Positions 1 to 8,253 of a stretch of 64,000 nt of DNA are shown piece after piece. Location: the NCBI RefSeq assembly GCF_031453975.1, contig NZ_JAVDPW010000003.1, positions 558,001 through 622,000 on the forward strand, written 5' to 3'. The notes beneath the pieces are model-generated. The model had not been told where the DNA came from. It searched no databases and saw only the letters and a list, made by a program, of their open reading frames with translations. Position numbers and translations under genes: made by a program. How positions within the stretch are numbered: the stretch's first letter is position 1; the number at the start of each line of letters is the position of its first letter. The stretch is from Inquilinus ginsengisoli_A. GTDB lineage: Bacteria; Pseudomonadota; Alphaproteobacteria; DSM-16000; Inquilinaceae.

Positions 1-548
1 TCGCGGTGGAGTTCGCGTCTCCGGCCGGGGGATGGACGCCTTACGACGCGTATGATGAGAAAGACCCCGCGCAGAAGGAGTTTCTCGAGAGCAAGGCCTT
101 CCGCCGACTGAATCACAGCCGCAAGCTGGCCGAGGTGGACACCGCCGATTACGACGCCATCCTGGTGCCGGGCGGCCTCGGGCCGATGGTCGACATCCAG
201 CGCAATGCGGCCGTCCAGCACGCCATCGTGCGCGCCTGGACCACGGGCAAGCTCGTGACCGCGGTTTGCCACGGCCCGTGCGCGCTGCTCGGTGTGGACC
301 TCGGTGACGGCACGCCGTTCGTGCGCGGCAGGAAGCTCACGTCGTTCTCGAAGAAGGAAGAGTACGACTATGCCCGCGAAGACGTCCCCTACGAGCTCGA
401 GGACGCGTTGCGGGCGGAGGGTGCCGAGTATTCGTCGACATCCAACTGGCAGCCTCACGTCATGGTCGATGGCCGTCTCATCACAGGCCAGAACCCCGCC
501 TCGGCGGGACCGTTGGCGAAGGAGTTGCTCGCCGCCCTCAGAGGGTGA
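1..548 (+). CDS. DJ-1/PfpI family protein (type 1 glutamine amidotransferase-like), 5' end outside window
   Basis: About 181 residues are visible and the reading frame is open to the left edge, so the first few dozen residues are missing. The family usually has about 220-230 residues. The DJ-1/PfpI fold is shown by ILVPGGLGPM followed by the nucleophile elbow AVCHGPCALL, where the first Cys is the expected catalytic residue, and by the C-terminal segment VDGRLITGQNPASAGPLAKE. Family members act as glyoxalase III/deglycase-like enzymes or chaperones, so a role in reactive-carbonyl defence is plausible. The ABM protein and aldehyde dehydrogenase downstream fit that. An in-frame GTG at position 6 exists but is probably internal, because the preceding codon also reads in frame. 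Confidence 0.85.
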   Translation, partial: AVEFASPAGGWTPYDAYDEKDPAQKEFLESKAFRRLNHSRKLAEVDTADYDAILVPGGLGPMVDIQRNAAVQHAIVRAWTTGKLVTAVCHGPCALLGVDLGDGTPFVRGRKLTSFSKKEEYDYAREDVPYELEDALRAEGAEYSSTSNWQPHVMVDGRLITGQNPASAGPLAKELLAALRG

Positions 549-648
549 ACCGGCGAGACGCGGGCCGAAGCACGGCGTGCGGTTTGAATTCGCACGCCCG
601 AAGCTTGGCCGCCAGCACGAGCCCTGATCAGTTCAACGCGAGCTTCGC

Positions 649-948
649 ATGATGCAATCGCTGTTCAAGATCACCGGCATCCTGACGGCTCACCCGGGCA
701 AGAGCGCTGAGCTCAGAGCACTGCTTGTCGGCATGGCGCCGCATTGCAGGGCCGAACCCGGCAACCTGCGCTGGGACGTCTGGCGCGATTCATCGAACGA
801 GGATCGCTACGTGCTCGACGAGCTGTACCGGGACTCCGCCGCCGTCGAAGCTCATCGAAACTCGCCGCATTACCAATCCTACCTGGCCAAGATCCCCGAG
901 CTGGCCGATCGGACGGCGGTCATCTCGGAGGCGGTGGAGGTCAGGTAA
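649..948 (+). CDS. Antibiotic biosynthesis monooxygenase (ABM) domain protein, putative quinol monooxygenase
   Basis: This 99-residue protein is a single ABM ferredoxin-like domain. It starts with a strand ending in LTAHPGKSAELRALL and continues with GNLRWDVWRDSSNEDRYVLDELYRD, EAHRNSPHYQ and a final strand. The length fits stand-alone YgiN-like proteins. Such proteins bind or oxidise quinols, polyketides or small electrophiles without a cofactor, but the substrate cannot be read from sequence. It lies between the DJ-1 gene and the aldehyde dehydrogenase on the same strand, with about 50 bp before the next gene. The start is the only ATG before the domain. Confidence 0.85.
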   Translation: MMQSLFKITGILTAHPGKSAELRALLVGMAPHCRAEPGNLRWDVWRDSSNEDRYVLDELYRDSAAVEAHRNSPHYQSYLAKIPELADRTAVISEAVEVR

Positions 949-1000
949 CCGGCGGGCATCGAAGCCCTGCAGCCAGGCTGCTTGAGAAAGGAGAACGAGC

Positions 1001-2377
1001 ATGATCGAGGTCGTGCAGGCTTTCGACCGCAAGCCTATTGCGGAGCTGCCGACGGATGATGCGCCGGCGCTCGAAGCCAAGCTGGCGACGGCGCGTGCCC
1101 GGTTTCAGGATCGTTCAGGGTGGCTGCAGCCGCATGAGCGGATGGCCATGCTCCACAGGCTCGCCGGCCTTGTCGAGACGCAGCGCGAGACATTTGCTCT
1201 GCTGATCGCGCGCGAAGGCGGGAAACCCTATTCGGATGCACTGGTCGAAACCGACCGGGCCACCGACGGCATCCGGAATGCCGCGGATCTGCTGCGCATG
1301 CGGGGCGGCGTCGAGATCCCGATGGGCCTGACCCCGGCGAGCGAGAACCGCCGCGCCTGGACGATCAAGGAGCCGATCGGCGTGGTGGCGGCGATCTCCG
1401 CCTTCAACCATCCGCTCAATCTCATCGTGCACCAGGTCGCGCCTGCCATCGCCACGGGCTGCCCGGTCATCGTCAAGCCGGCCATGGCGACGCCGCTCTG
1501 CTGCGTCGAGCTCGTGAAGCTCGTGCACGAGGCCGGGATGCCGGAGGGCTGGGTGCAGACCCTGCTGCCCGAAAGCCGCGCTCTGTCCGAGGCCTTCGCG
1601 ACCGACGCGCGCGTCGCCTTCCTGAGCTTCATCGGTTCGGCGAAGGTCGGCTGGCGGCTGCGCTCGATCCTGGCGCCAGGAACGCGCTGCGCGCTGGAGC
1701 ACGGCGGCGTCGCGCCCGTCATCGTCGACCGCAGCGCCGATCTCGACGCGATCATCGAGCCGATCGCCAAGGGCGGCTATTACCATGCCGGCCAGGTGTG
1801 CGTGTCGGTCCAGCGCATCTATGTGCATGCGGCAGTCAAGCAGGCCTTCATCGACCGCCTCGCCGCGCGGGTCGGGCAGCTGCGTGTCGGCGATCCGACC
1901 CGCGCCGACACCGAGGTTGGCCCCCTGATCACGCCGGACGAAGCGGACCGGGTCGAAACCTGGATCGGCGAAGCGGTGGCAGGGCGCGCGCGGCGGATCG
2001 GCGGCGAACGCCTCAGCAGGACGACGCTCCAGCCCGCAATCCTCGTGGGGCCGCCGAAGGGCGCCAGAGTCTCGACGCAGGAGGTCTTCGGGCCGGTCAC
2101 CTGCGTCTATGGCTACGAAGGGATCGACGAGGCGATCGCCGCCGCGAATTCCCTGCCGGTCGCTTTCCAGGCGAGCATCTTCACGCGCGACCTCGATGTC
2201 GCGCTGGACGCCGCGGAACGGCTCGACGCCTCGGCGGTGATGGTGAACGACCACAGCGCGTTCCGCACCGACTGGATGCCTTTCGCCGGCCGGCGCGAAT
2301 CCGGATACGGCGTCGGCGGCATTCCCTACACGGCGCGAGAGATGACCGCGGAGAAGATGATCGTCTTCAAGCGATAG
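1001..2377 (+). CDS. Aldehyde dehydrogenase family protein, NAD(P)-dependent
   Basis: This 458-residue ALDH oxidises an aldehyde to the acid in the cytoplasm. The N-terminal half holds the Rossmann cofactor region with SAFNHPLNLIVHQVAPA, CPVIVKPA and FIGSAKVGW. The catalytic glutamate sits in LEHGG, where most family members have ELGG. The catalytic cysteine is in AGQVCVSVQR, a signature shared with lactaldehyde-, phosphonoacetaldehyde- and sulfoacetaldehyde-type ALDHs. EVFGPV and a C-terminal FAGRRESGYG segment complete the fold. An AAAGGAG ribosome site lies 7-8 bases before the ATG. It sits between the ABM gene and the MFS exporter, which suggests a small detoxification operon. The substrate is unknown. 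Confidence 0.88.
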   Translation: MIEVVQAFDRKPIAELPTDDAPALEAKLATARARFQDRSGWLQPHERMAMLHRLAGLVETQRETFALLIAREGGKPYSDALVETDRATDGIRNAADLLRMRGGVEIPMGLTPASENRRAWTIKEPIGVVAAISAFNHPLNLIVHQVAPAIATGCPVIVKPAMATPLCCVELVKLVHEAGMPEGWVQTLLPESRALSEAFATDARVAFLSFIGSAKVGWRLRSILAPGTRCALEHGGVAPVIVDRSADLDAIIEPIAKGGYYHAGQVCVSVQRIYVHAAVKQAFIDRLAARVGQLRVGDPTRADTEVGPLITPDEADRVETWIGEAVAGRARRIGGERLSRTTLQPAILVGPPKGARVSTQEVFGPVTCVYGYEGIDEAIAAANSLPVAFQASIFTRDLDVALDAAERLDASAVMVNDHSAFRTDWMPFAGRRESGYGVGGIPYTAREMTAEKMIVFKR

Positions 2378-2424
2378 GGCCGGATCGGAGCGGATCCGCA
2401 CAGCCATCAGCAATGGAGGCAGGG

Positions 2425-3654
2425 ATGCTGGACAAGGCCTATCGCGGTCAATGCGCCGCGGTGACGGTGCATTGCACGAATGAAGCACAGCGGCGCAAGC
2501 GTGGCTTCACGCTGTTCGCGCTGGCGCTCGGCAGCTTCTGCATCGGCACGTCCGAGTTCGCGAGCATGGGGATTCTGCAGCTGTTCTCGGCGAGCCTCGG
2601 CATCGACATCCCCACGGCGACGAATGCGATCGCGGCCTATGCCTTCGGCGTGGTGGTCGGCGCTCCTCTGGTGACGCTGGTGGCGGCGAGGCTGAACCGG
2701 CGGACGCTGCTACTGTGCCTCATGGGGCTGTTCATCCTCGGCAACGTCCTGTCGGCGGTCGCCACGGATCTCGGCATGTTCGCCCTGGCGCGCTTCATCA
2801 GCGGCATGCCGCAAGGGGCCTATTTCGGCGCCGGCGCCGTGGTGGCGTCGTACATCGTCGGGCCCGGCCATTCGGGCAAGGCGTTCGCGCTGGTCATGAC
2901 CGGGCTGACGATCGCGACCATCATCGGCTCGCCGCTGGCGACCTTCCTCGGTCAGACCCTCGGCTGGCGGAACACCTATTTCACCGTCGCCGCGCTCGCC
3001 GGCCTGGCCTTCCTGGCCCTGTGGAGTTGGGTGCCTCGGACCGAAGCGCTGCACGGCGGGCCCGTGGTGCAGGAACTGGCCTCCCTGCGCAGGCCGGCCG
3101 TCTGGACGATGATGCTGGTCGCGGCGTTCGGCGTGGCCAGCATCTTTGCCGTCTACACCTTCATCGGCCCCTTCGTCACCGACGTGGCGATTTTCGATCA
3201 AGCCTGGATTCCGGTTGCGCTCGCGCTCTTCGGCCTTGGTATGACCACGGGCAACCTGATCGGCGGACGGCTTGCGGACGTCTATCCCACACGAGGACTG
3301 ATCGTGGGCTTCGGCAGTGCCCTGATCGTGCTGGCACTGCTGGCGGCCGGCGGCGGCAATGTCTTGATCCTGATGCCGGCGCTGTTCGGCGTCGGCGCGA
3401 CCATGATGGTCGCCATCCCCACGATCCAGGTCCGCCTGACGCGCTTCGCCCCGGAGGCGCCGACGCTGATGGGGGCCATGAACCTGGCGGCGCTCAATGT
3501 CGCGAACGCCATCGGTGCCTGGGCGGGCAGCCTGACCATCGCCGCCGGCTACGGCCTGCTCTCCGCCGTATGGGCGGGTTTCGGGCTGACCCTTCTGGGT
3601 CTTCTCGTCTTCGCGCTCACCCTGCCGAAGGCACCTCAGCTCGCGCCCGCATGA
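2425..3654 (+). CDS. MFS transporter, DHA1/AraJ-like drug or sugar efflux type
   Basis: The product of about 409 residues has twelve hydrophobic segments beginning at FTLFALALGSFCIGTSEF. That start is typical of the AraJ/YdhP-like DHA1 branch of the major facilitator superfamily (proton-coupled efflux in the inner membrane). The loop 2-3 segment ARLNRRTLLLCLMGLF is the usual basic MFS motif. I chose the ATG at 2425 because GGAGG lies 5 bases upstream. An ATG at 2413 and a GTG at 2461 are possible alternatives. It follows the aldehyde dehydrogenase by 47 bp on the same strand and may export the same toxic compound or its product. The long open frame upstream of 2425 is antisense-like noise inside the dehydrogenase. 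Confidence 0.85.
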   Translation: MLDKAYRGQCAAVTVHCTNEAQRRKRGFTLFALALGSFCIGTSEFASMGILQLFSASLGIDIPTATNAIAAYAFGVVVGAPLVTLVAARLNRRTLLLCLMGLFILGNVLSAVATDLGMFALARFISGMPQGAYFGAGAVVASYIVGPGHSGKAFALVMTGLTIATIIGSPLATFLGQTLGWRNTYFTVAALAGLAFLALWSWVPRTEALHGGPVVQELASLRRPAVWTMMLVAAFGVASIFAVYTFIGPFVTDVAIFDQAWIPVALALFGLGMTTGNLIGGRLADVYPTRGLIVGFGSALIVLALLAAGGGNVLILMPALFGVGATMMVAIPTIQVRLTRFAPEAPTLMGAMNLAALNVANAIGAWAGSLTIAAGYGLLSAVWAGFGLTLLGLLVFALTLPKAPQLAPA

Positions 3655-3767
3655 CCCGCACCCTCGCGGAAAGGATTGGCTAAGCTGGTGCGTGTCATAG
3701 ACTGATGCATCGATGCCGGACGATGCCACGCACCAGCCTGAGCACGGGCCGATACGGAGTCCACACC

Positions 3768-5432
3768 ATGGCGATCAGCGACGATCGGCGAGAGCAGACA
3801 TATCCGACGCTTTCGGCTCTCCAGATTGGCACGGCCCGGCGCTTCGCAAGCGGTGAGCCGCGCCGCTTCGGCCCAGGCGATGTCCTCTATGAGATCGGCA
3901 CCCGCAACGTCCCTGCCTGGCTGATCCTCGAAGGCTCGGCCGACGCGCTGCAGCGCGGCGCAGCCGGCAGGTCGTCGGTGATCGCCACCTACATGCCCGG
4001 CCAGTTCACCGGCGAGACCAATCAGTTGTCGGGGCACGCGACCCTGGCGTCGGTGGTTGCGGGCGAGAAGGGCGTGCTGGCGATCCCCTTTGATGCCGCG
4101 CATCTTCGCGCCCTTGTCATCGGGTCGGCAGATCTCGGTGAAGCGATCATGCGCGCCTTCATCCTCCGGCGCGTATCGCTGATCGAGGAAGGGCGGATCG
4201 GCGGCGCGGGGTCGGTTCTGGTGGGCCGCCGGGATGCCGCCGACATCGTCAGGCTGTCCGGATTCCTGACCCGCAACGGCTATCCCCACGCCATTATCGC
4301 CGCCTGCGAGACCGAGGGGCGCGAGCTGGTCGAACGGCTCGGCATCGCCTTCGAAGACCTGCCGTTGATGATCTGCCCGAACGGCACATTGCTGAGAAAT
4401 CCGAGCGATGCAGACGCGGCGTCCTGCCTCGGCATCATGCCGGATCTCGACCCGAAGATCGTCTATGACGTGGCGGTCGTCGGAGCGGGGCCGGCCGGGC
4501 TGGCCACTGCCGTCTATGGCGCGTCCGAGGGGTTGTCCGTCCTCGTTTGCGATTCGCGGGCCTTCGGCGGCCAGGCGGGCGCATCCGCCCGGATCGAGAA
4601 CTATCTCGGATTCCCGACCGGAATCTCCGGACAGGCTCTCGCGGGCCGTGCCTTCAACCAGGCGACGAAGTTCGGTGCCGAGCTCGCGATTCCGCTTACG
4701 GTCGGAAAGCTGTGCTGTCATGGAGCCGATGCGGACGCTCCATTCTCCCTCGAGCTCAGCAATGGATGTACCGCGCGGGCGCGTTCCATCGTCATTGCGT
4801 CGGGAGCGCGCTACCGTCGGCCGGATGTGCCCAATGTCGAAGAGCTGGAAGGGGCCGGCGTCTCCTACTGGGCGTCGCCGATCGAGGCGCGCCTCTGTGC
4901 CGGAGAGGAAGTGACCCTGGTCGGCGGCGGCAACTCGGCCGGCCAGGCCGTCGCCTATCTCGCGCCGCAGGTCCGGCACCTGCATCTCGTGGTCCGGCGA
5001 CCGCTCGAGCAGACCATGTCCCAATATCTGATCGACCGGATCGCGGCGTTGCCCAATGTCGAACTGCATGTCGGCAGCGAGATCGTCGGCTTGCATGGCG
5101 ATCGGGAGACAGGCCTGACCGGCGCCACGTTCCGTGACGCGCGAACCGGCGAGACCGAGCAATGCGCGTCGCGTCACCTCTTCCTGTTCATCGGCGCCGA
5201 TCCCAATACAGGCTGGCTCAACGGCTGCGTCGCGATCGACGGGAAGGGCTTCGTCCTCACGGGGGAACGCGCCGGCGACAGCGAGCGGCTGCCGCTGGAA
5301 ACGAGTTGCCCCGGCATCTTCGCCGTTGGCGACGTCCGTGCCGGCTCGACCAAGCGGGTCGCCGCCGCCGTCGGTGAGGGCGCCGCCGTCATCGCGCAGA
5401 TCCATTCCCTCCTGGCGCGAAATCAGGAGTGA
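3768..5432 (+). CDS. cNMP-binding domain / thioredoxin-reductase-like FAD-dependent oxidoreductase
   Basis: The 554-residue protein has two parts. Residues about 15-130 form a cyclic-nucleotide-binding (Crp-like) beta roll (GDVLYEIGTRNVPAWLILEG, GQFTGETNQLSG). After a linker with a thioredoxin-like stretch, residues about 230-550 are a two-dinucleotide-binding flavoprotein: VVGAGPAGLATAVY for FAD, VGGGNSAGQAVAYL for NAD(P)H, and GIFAVGDVRAGSTKRVA as the late FAD motif. The redox CxxC of true thioredoxin reductase is replaced by WASP, so disulfide reduction is unlikely. The architecture is known in bacteria, but its substrate is not established. The ATG at 3768 has a CGGAG site upstream. Confidence 0.85.
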   Translation: MAISDDRREQTYPTLSALQIGTARRFASGEPRRFGPGDVLYEIGTRNVPAWLILEGSADALQRGAAGRSSVIATYMPGQFTGETNQLSGHATLASVVAGEKGVLAIPFDAAHLRALVIGSADLGEAIMRAFILRRVSLIEEGRIGGAGSVLVGRRDAADIVRLSGFLTRNGYPHAIIAACETEGRELVERLGIAFEDLPLMICPNGTLLRNPSDADAASCLGIMPDLDPKIVYDVAVVGAGPAGLATAVYGASEGLSVLVCDSRAFGGQAGASARIENYLGFPTGISGQALAGRAFNQATKFGAELAIPLTVGKLCCHGADADAPFSLELSNGCTARARSIVIASGARYRRPDVPNVEELEGAGVSYWASPIEARLCAGEEVTLVGGGNSAGQAVAYLAPQVRHLHLVVRRPLEQTMSQYLIDRIAALPNVELHVGSEIVGLHGDRETGLTGATFRDARTGETEQCASRHLFLFIGADPNTGWLNGCVAIDGKGFVLTGERAGDSERLPLETSCPGIFAVGDVRAGSTKRVAAAVGEGAAVIAQIHSLLARNQE

Positions 5433-5863
5433 TCCCGAGATCGAGCCGCCTGCCATGAGGTCCGCTTTGAGGCCCGCGGGATGGCCGGTTTCGGACATCT
5501 TCGTCGGGCTTGGTTCTGCCGCGATGGGCGGGATCTTGCGGTTTCAGGCAGTGTCCGGTTTGGGAGCGCCCGGGATATGTCTCCCTTATGGCGCCCTCCG
5601 GCCGGAATCTGGCAGGATAACGAGTGGTCGCCCTGCGGGCTTGCCTTTGCCACGTCCGCACTCCATGCCAGAGCGGCTCGTGTGCTGCCTCCCCACACAA
5701 ATCCCTATTAGATTGACGATCTACAGCTTTGTGGGATAATTATTGGTAATTCTTGATAGATTGATCGAAATAAATTGTCGCACTCTGGTTGCTTGTTCCA
5801 GGGCCGCCGATAAGCCCTTCAGAGGGAGACGCTGAGACCCTTCGCCAATTTACGGGGGTATCT
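5433..5863. other. Gene-free gap, 431 bp
   Basis: No credible gene is seen. Two degenerate copies of a GTCCGCTTT-type motif occur at about 5457-5475 and 5552-5569. The right-hand third (about 5700-5785) is strikingly AT-rich for this genome and holds the promoter listed separately. Confidence 0.6.
5713..5740 (+). promoter_or_regulatory. Sigma-70-type promoter for the FecR/PKD/cyclase operon
   Basis: TTGACG (5713-5718) and GATAAT (5735-5740) are separated by 16 bp, each matching the housekeeping consensus at 5 of 6 positions. They lie in an AT-rich patch. Transcription would begin near 5747, leaving an untranslated leader of roughly 115 bases before the GTG at 5864. This is inferred from sequence only. 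Confidence 0.5.
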
Positions 5864-8218
5864 GTGGATTATGCCGCTCTCGCCGGATCGGCTGGACGGA
5901 CAGCTCTTGATGGGCTGGTCGTGGCGGCGCTTGTCCTGACGGCTTCGATCCCGGTCGCCCGGGCTGAAACCGTCGAAATCCGGCTCGAGCCGAACCAGAC
6001 CATCCGGCAGATCTCTGAACGATATCTGGGCGATCCCGATCTCTGGCCCGAAATCCTCAAGGCCAGCGACCTGGCGTCGGTTGCCCAGCTCTCGCCTGGC
6101 CAGCCGCTTCGAGTGCCGGTGGATCTCGTCGCCGCCGCCATGCGCGCCCTCGAGCGCTGTGCCGACCAGATCAGGCTGGCGAACCTCGCGGGCGCCCAGT
6201 TGTTCGCGCCGGACGAGATCGGCAAAGCCGTTGATCTCTATGACCGCGCGCTCGGCCGTCGGGTCGAGCGCGCCTGGGGCGACGCCAAGGACCTCGCCCT
6301 CGAATCCCACTCGGAGGCCACGAAGGCTCTCACCCTCTCGGAAGAGCGGCGCGACGAGGCCGCCGAGGCGCTGCTGAGCGACAGGAACGGACGGGTCGAG
6401 GCCCAGAAGCCGGAGGATCTGGCGTGGAACGACGCTCAGCTCCGCGCCGTGCTGGTGGAGGAAGAAAAGGTCCGCACCCTCTCCGAGTCGACGGCGCAGC
6501 TGACCTTCCGCGATGCCAGCCGGCTCAGGCTCAGCGCCAATTCGAACGCCATCATCCAGGAGATGCGCTACGATCCGCTGACCCGGCACGAGGAGGCGAA
6601 GGTCAGCCTGGTCGAGGGCGACTTCTACGCCCTGCTCGGCAGCGACAGCGAGCGCACGAGCTTCGCCGTCGACATCCCGGAGGCGAAGGCCCGCATCGAA
6701 TCCGGCGACTTCTGGGTCAGCAGCAACGCGTCCGGCGCCAGGTTCACCAATTATGACGACCGTCCCGTCGCCGTCGCGGCCCGCGGCGAGACGGTGGTGC
6801 TCGGGCGGAACGAGGGGCTCGTCCTCTCCGACAAGGGCAAAGCCGGCGAGAAGCGCGCCGTGCTGGATGCGCCCCGGCTGTCCGCGCCGGCGAATGATGG
6901 CGTCGCCTATAACAGCGCGGCCGATCTCGCCTGGACGGGCCCCAAGGATGCCGGAGGCTACTGGCTCGAGATCGCCTCCAACCAGTCGTTCGACACCATG
7001 CTGGTGTCCGAGTTCGGCCTGCAGAAACCCTCCTTCAGCGCCGAACGGTTGCCGCCCGGCGAGTATTACTGGCGGGTCTCCGCCCTCGACGCCTTCGGCC
7101 TGCCCGGCGAGCGCAGCGCCCCCTGGCGCTTCACCGTGGTGGTCGACAAGGTTGCGCCCTTCCTGCGGATCGACGCGCCGGGCGAGGGAGCGATCGAGCG
7201 CGACGCCGCCATCGAGATCCGGGGCGAGACGGAGCCGGGGACCGTCGTCTCGGTGAACGGCCGTCCGGTCGAGGTGAGCGCACTCGGGCGAATTGCGGCG
7301 CCGCTGGCAGCCAGCGAGGGAGAAAACCGCCTCGAAATCATCGCGGCCGACCCGGCCGGCAATGTCACCCGGTTAATGCGCAGCTTCAGCCACATGCCGG
7401 ACCGGTCGGAGGCGGTCGTGCTGGACGCCTCGATACCTCGCGATCCAGCGGGCCGGATACTGGCCGGCGGCGACACCGTGTCCCTCGCCGGCCGCACGAA
7501 ACCGGACTCACGGATCGATATCGTCGGCGCCGACGGCGCCCTGCGCGGATCGGCGGCCAGCGATCCGGCCGGCCGCTTCGCCCTCAACATCGCGCTCAGC
7601 GCTGACGAGGACTCGCTCTCGATCGTCGTCACCGCCCCGTCGGGCTTCAGCACCGCGCAGAAGCTCGACATCACGGTCGACCGCGAGCGGCCGACCATCA
7701 CACTTTCGGAGGAATTGCCCCGGCTCACCGCCTCTGAAACCGTGTTCGTCAAAGGGCAGGTTGCCAAGGCCGGCGCGACGCTCCTTCTCAACGGCGGCGA
7801 GATCATGCTGAAGGACGGCGCCTTCGACGAGATCGTCAGCCTGCACGCCGGCGACAACCCGATCGAGCTCGTGGCCACCGACGGGCTCGGCAACACCGAC
7901 GTTGCCCGGTTCACGGTCACGCTCGACGAGGAGCCGCCCCGGCTGGTCGCGGCCAAGCTCACGCCCGAAACCGGCGATGCCGGGTCCTTCGCGGCGATCG
8001 AGGTCCGCGCCTCCGACGCCTCGGGGCTCGCGGCGACCGCGCTTGCGACGGTGGGGTACGGGGCGGAGGCGGCCGACGGCGTGCTCCGGTTCAACCGCGC
8101 CACACAGACCTATCAGGGCTCGATTCCGGTTCCGCGCGGAGGGCTGAAATCGGCGGCGGTCAGGCAAGTCGAGCTCACGGACGCCGCCGGCAACCGGCAG
8201 TCATATCGCGTGGATTGA
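5864..8218 (+). CDS. Exported LysM/FecR-domain protein with Ig-like repeats
   Basis: I start this 784-residue protein at GTG 5864 because GGGGG lies 5 bases upstream and the N-terminus then becomes a clean signal peptide cleaved after VARA (about residue 34). Domains in order are a LysM-like segment (about 38-82, QISERYLGDPDLWPEILKA), an alpha-helical Glu/Ala-rich stretch (to about 190) and a FecR domain (about 190-320, with LSLVEGDFY-like strands). After these come a fibronectin-III-like unit (YYWRVSALDAFG) and three or four bacterial Ig-like units (GRTKPDSRIDIVG). There is no TM anchor or FecR-type anti-sigma N-terminus, so it is not a classical sigma regulator. It probably sits in the periplasm or on peptidoglycan. 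It is the first gene of a three-gene operon with the PKD protein and the cyclase. Confidence 0.78.
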   Translation: MDYAALAGSAGRTALDGLVVAALVLTASIPVARAETVEIRLEPNQTIRQISERYLGDPDLWPEILKASDLASVAQLSPGQPLRVPVDLVAAAMRALERCADQIRLANLAGAQLFAPDEIGKAVDLYDRALGRRVERAWGDAKDLALESHSEATKALTLSEERRDEAAEALLSDRNGRVEAQKPEDLAWNDAQLRAVLVEEEKVRTLSESTAQLTFRDASRLRLSANSNAIIQEMRYDPLTRHEEAKVSLVEGDFYALLGSDSERTSFAVDIPEAKARIESGDFWVSSNASGARFTNYDDRPVAVAARGETVVLGRNEGLVLSDKGKAGEKRAVLDAPRLSAPANDGVAYNSAADLAWTGPKDAGGYWLEIASNQSFDTMLVSEFGLQKPSFSAERLPPGEYYWRVSALDAFGLPGERSAPWRFTVVVDKVAPFLRIDAPGEGAIERDAAIEIRGETEPGTVVSVNGRPVEVSALGRIAAPLAASEGENRLEIIAADPAGNVTRLMRSFSHMPDRSEAVVLDASIPRDPAGRILAGGDTVSLAGRTKPDSRIDIVGADGALRGSAASDPAGRFALNIALSADEDSLSIVVTAPSGFSTAQKLDITVDRERPTITLSEELPRLTASETVFVKGQVAKAGATLLLNGGEIMLKDGAFDEIVSLHAGDNPIELVATDGLGNTDVARFTVTLDEEPPRLVAAKLTPETGDAGSFAAIEVRASDASGLAATALATVGYGAEAADGVLRFNRATQTYQGSIPVPRGGLKSAAVRQVELTDAAGNRQSYRVD

Positions 8219-8253
8219 GCGGAGAGTAGCGAGGGAAGGCTTGGGCGGGGACG

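Noticed and set aside
5864..8218. FecR protein as a regulator of an ECF sigma factor
   Set aside because: It is an exported protein without the cytoplasmic anti-sigma N-terminus and TM helix, and no sigma gene is adjacent.
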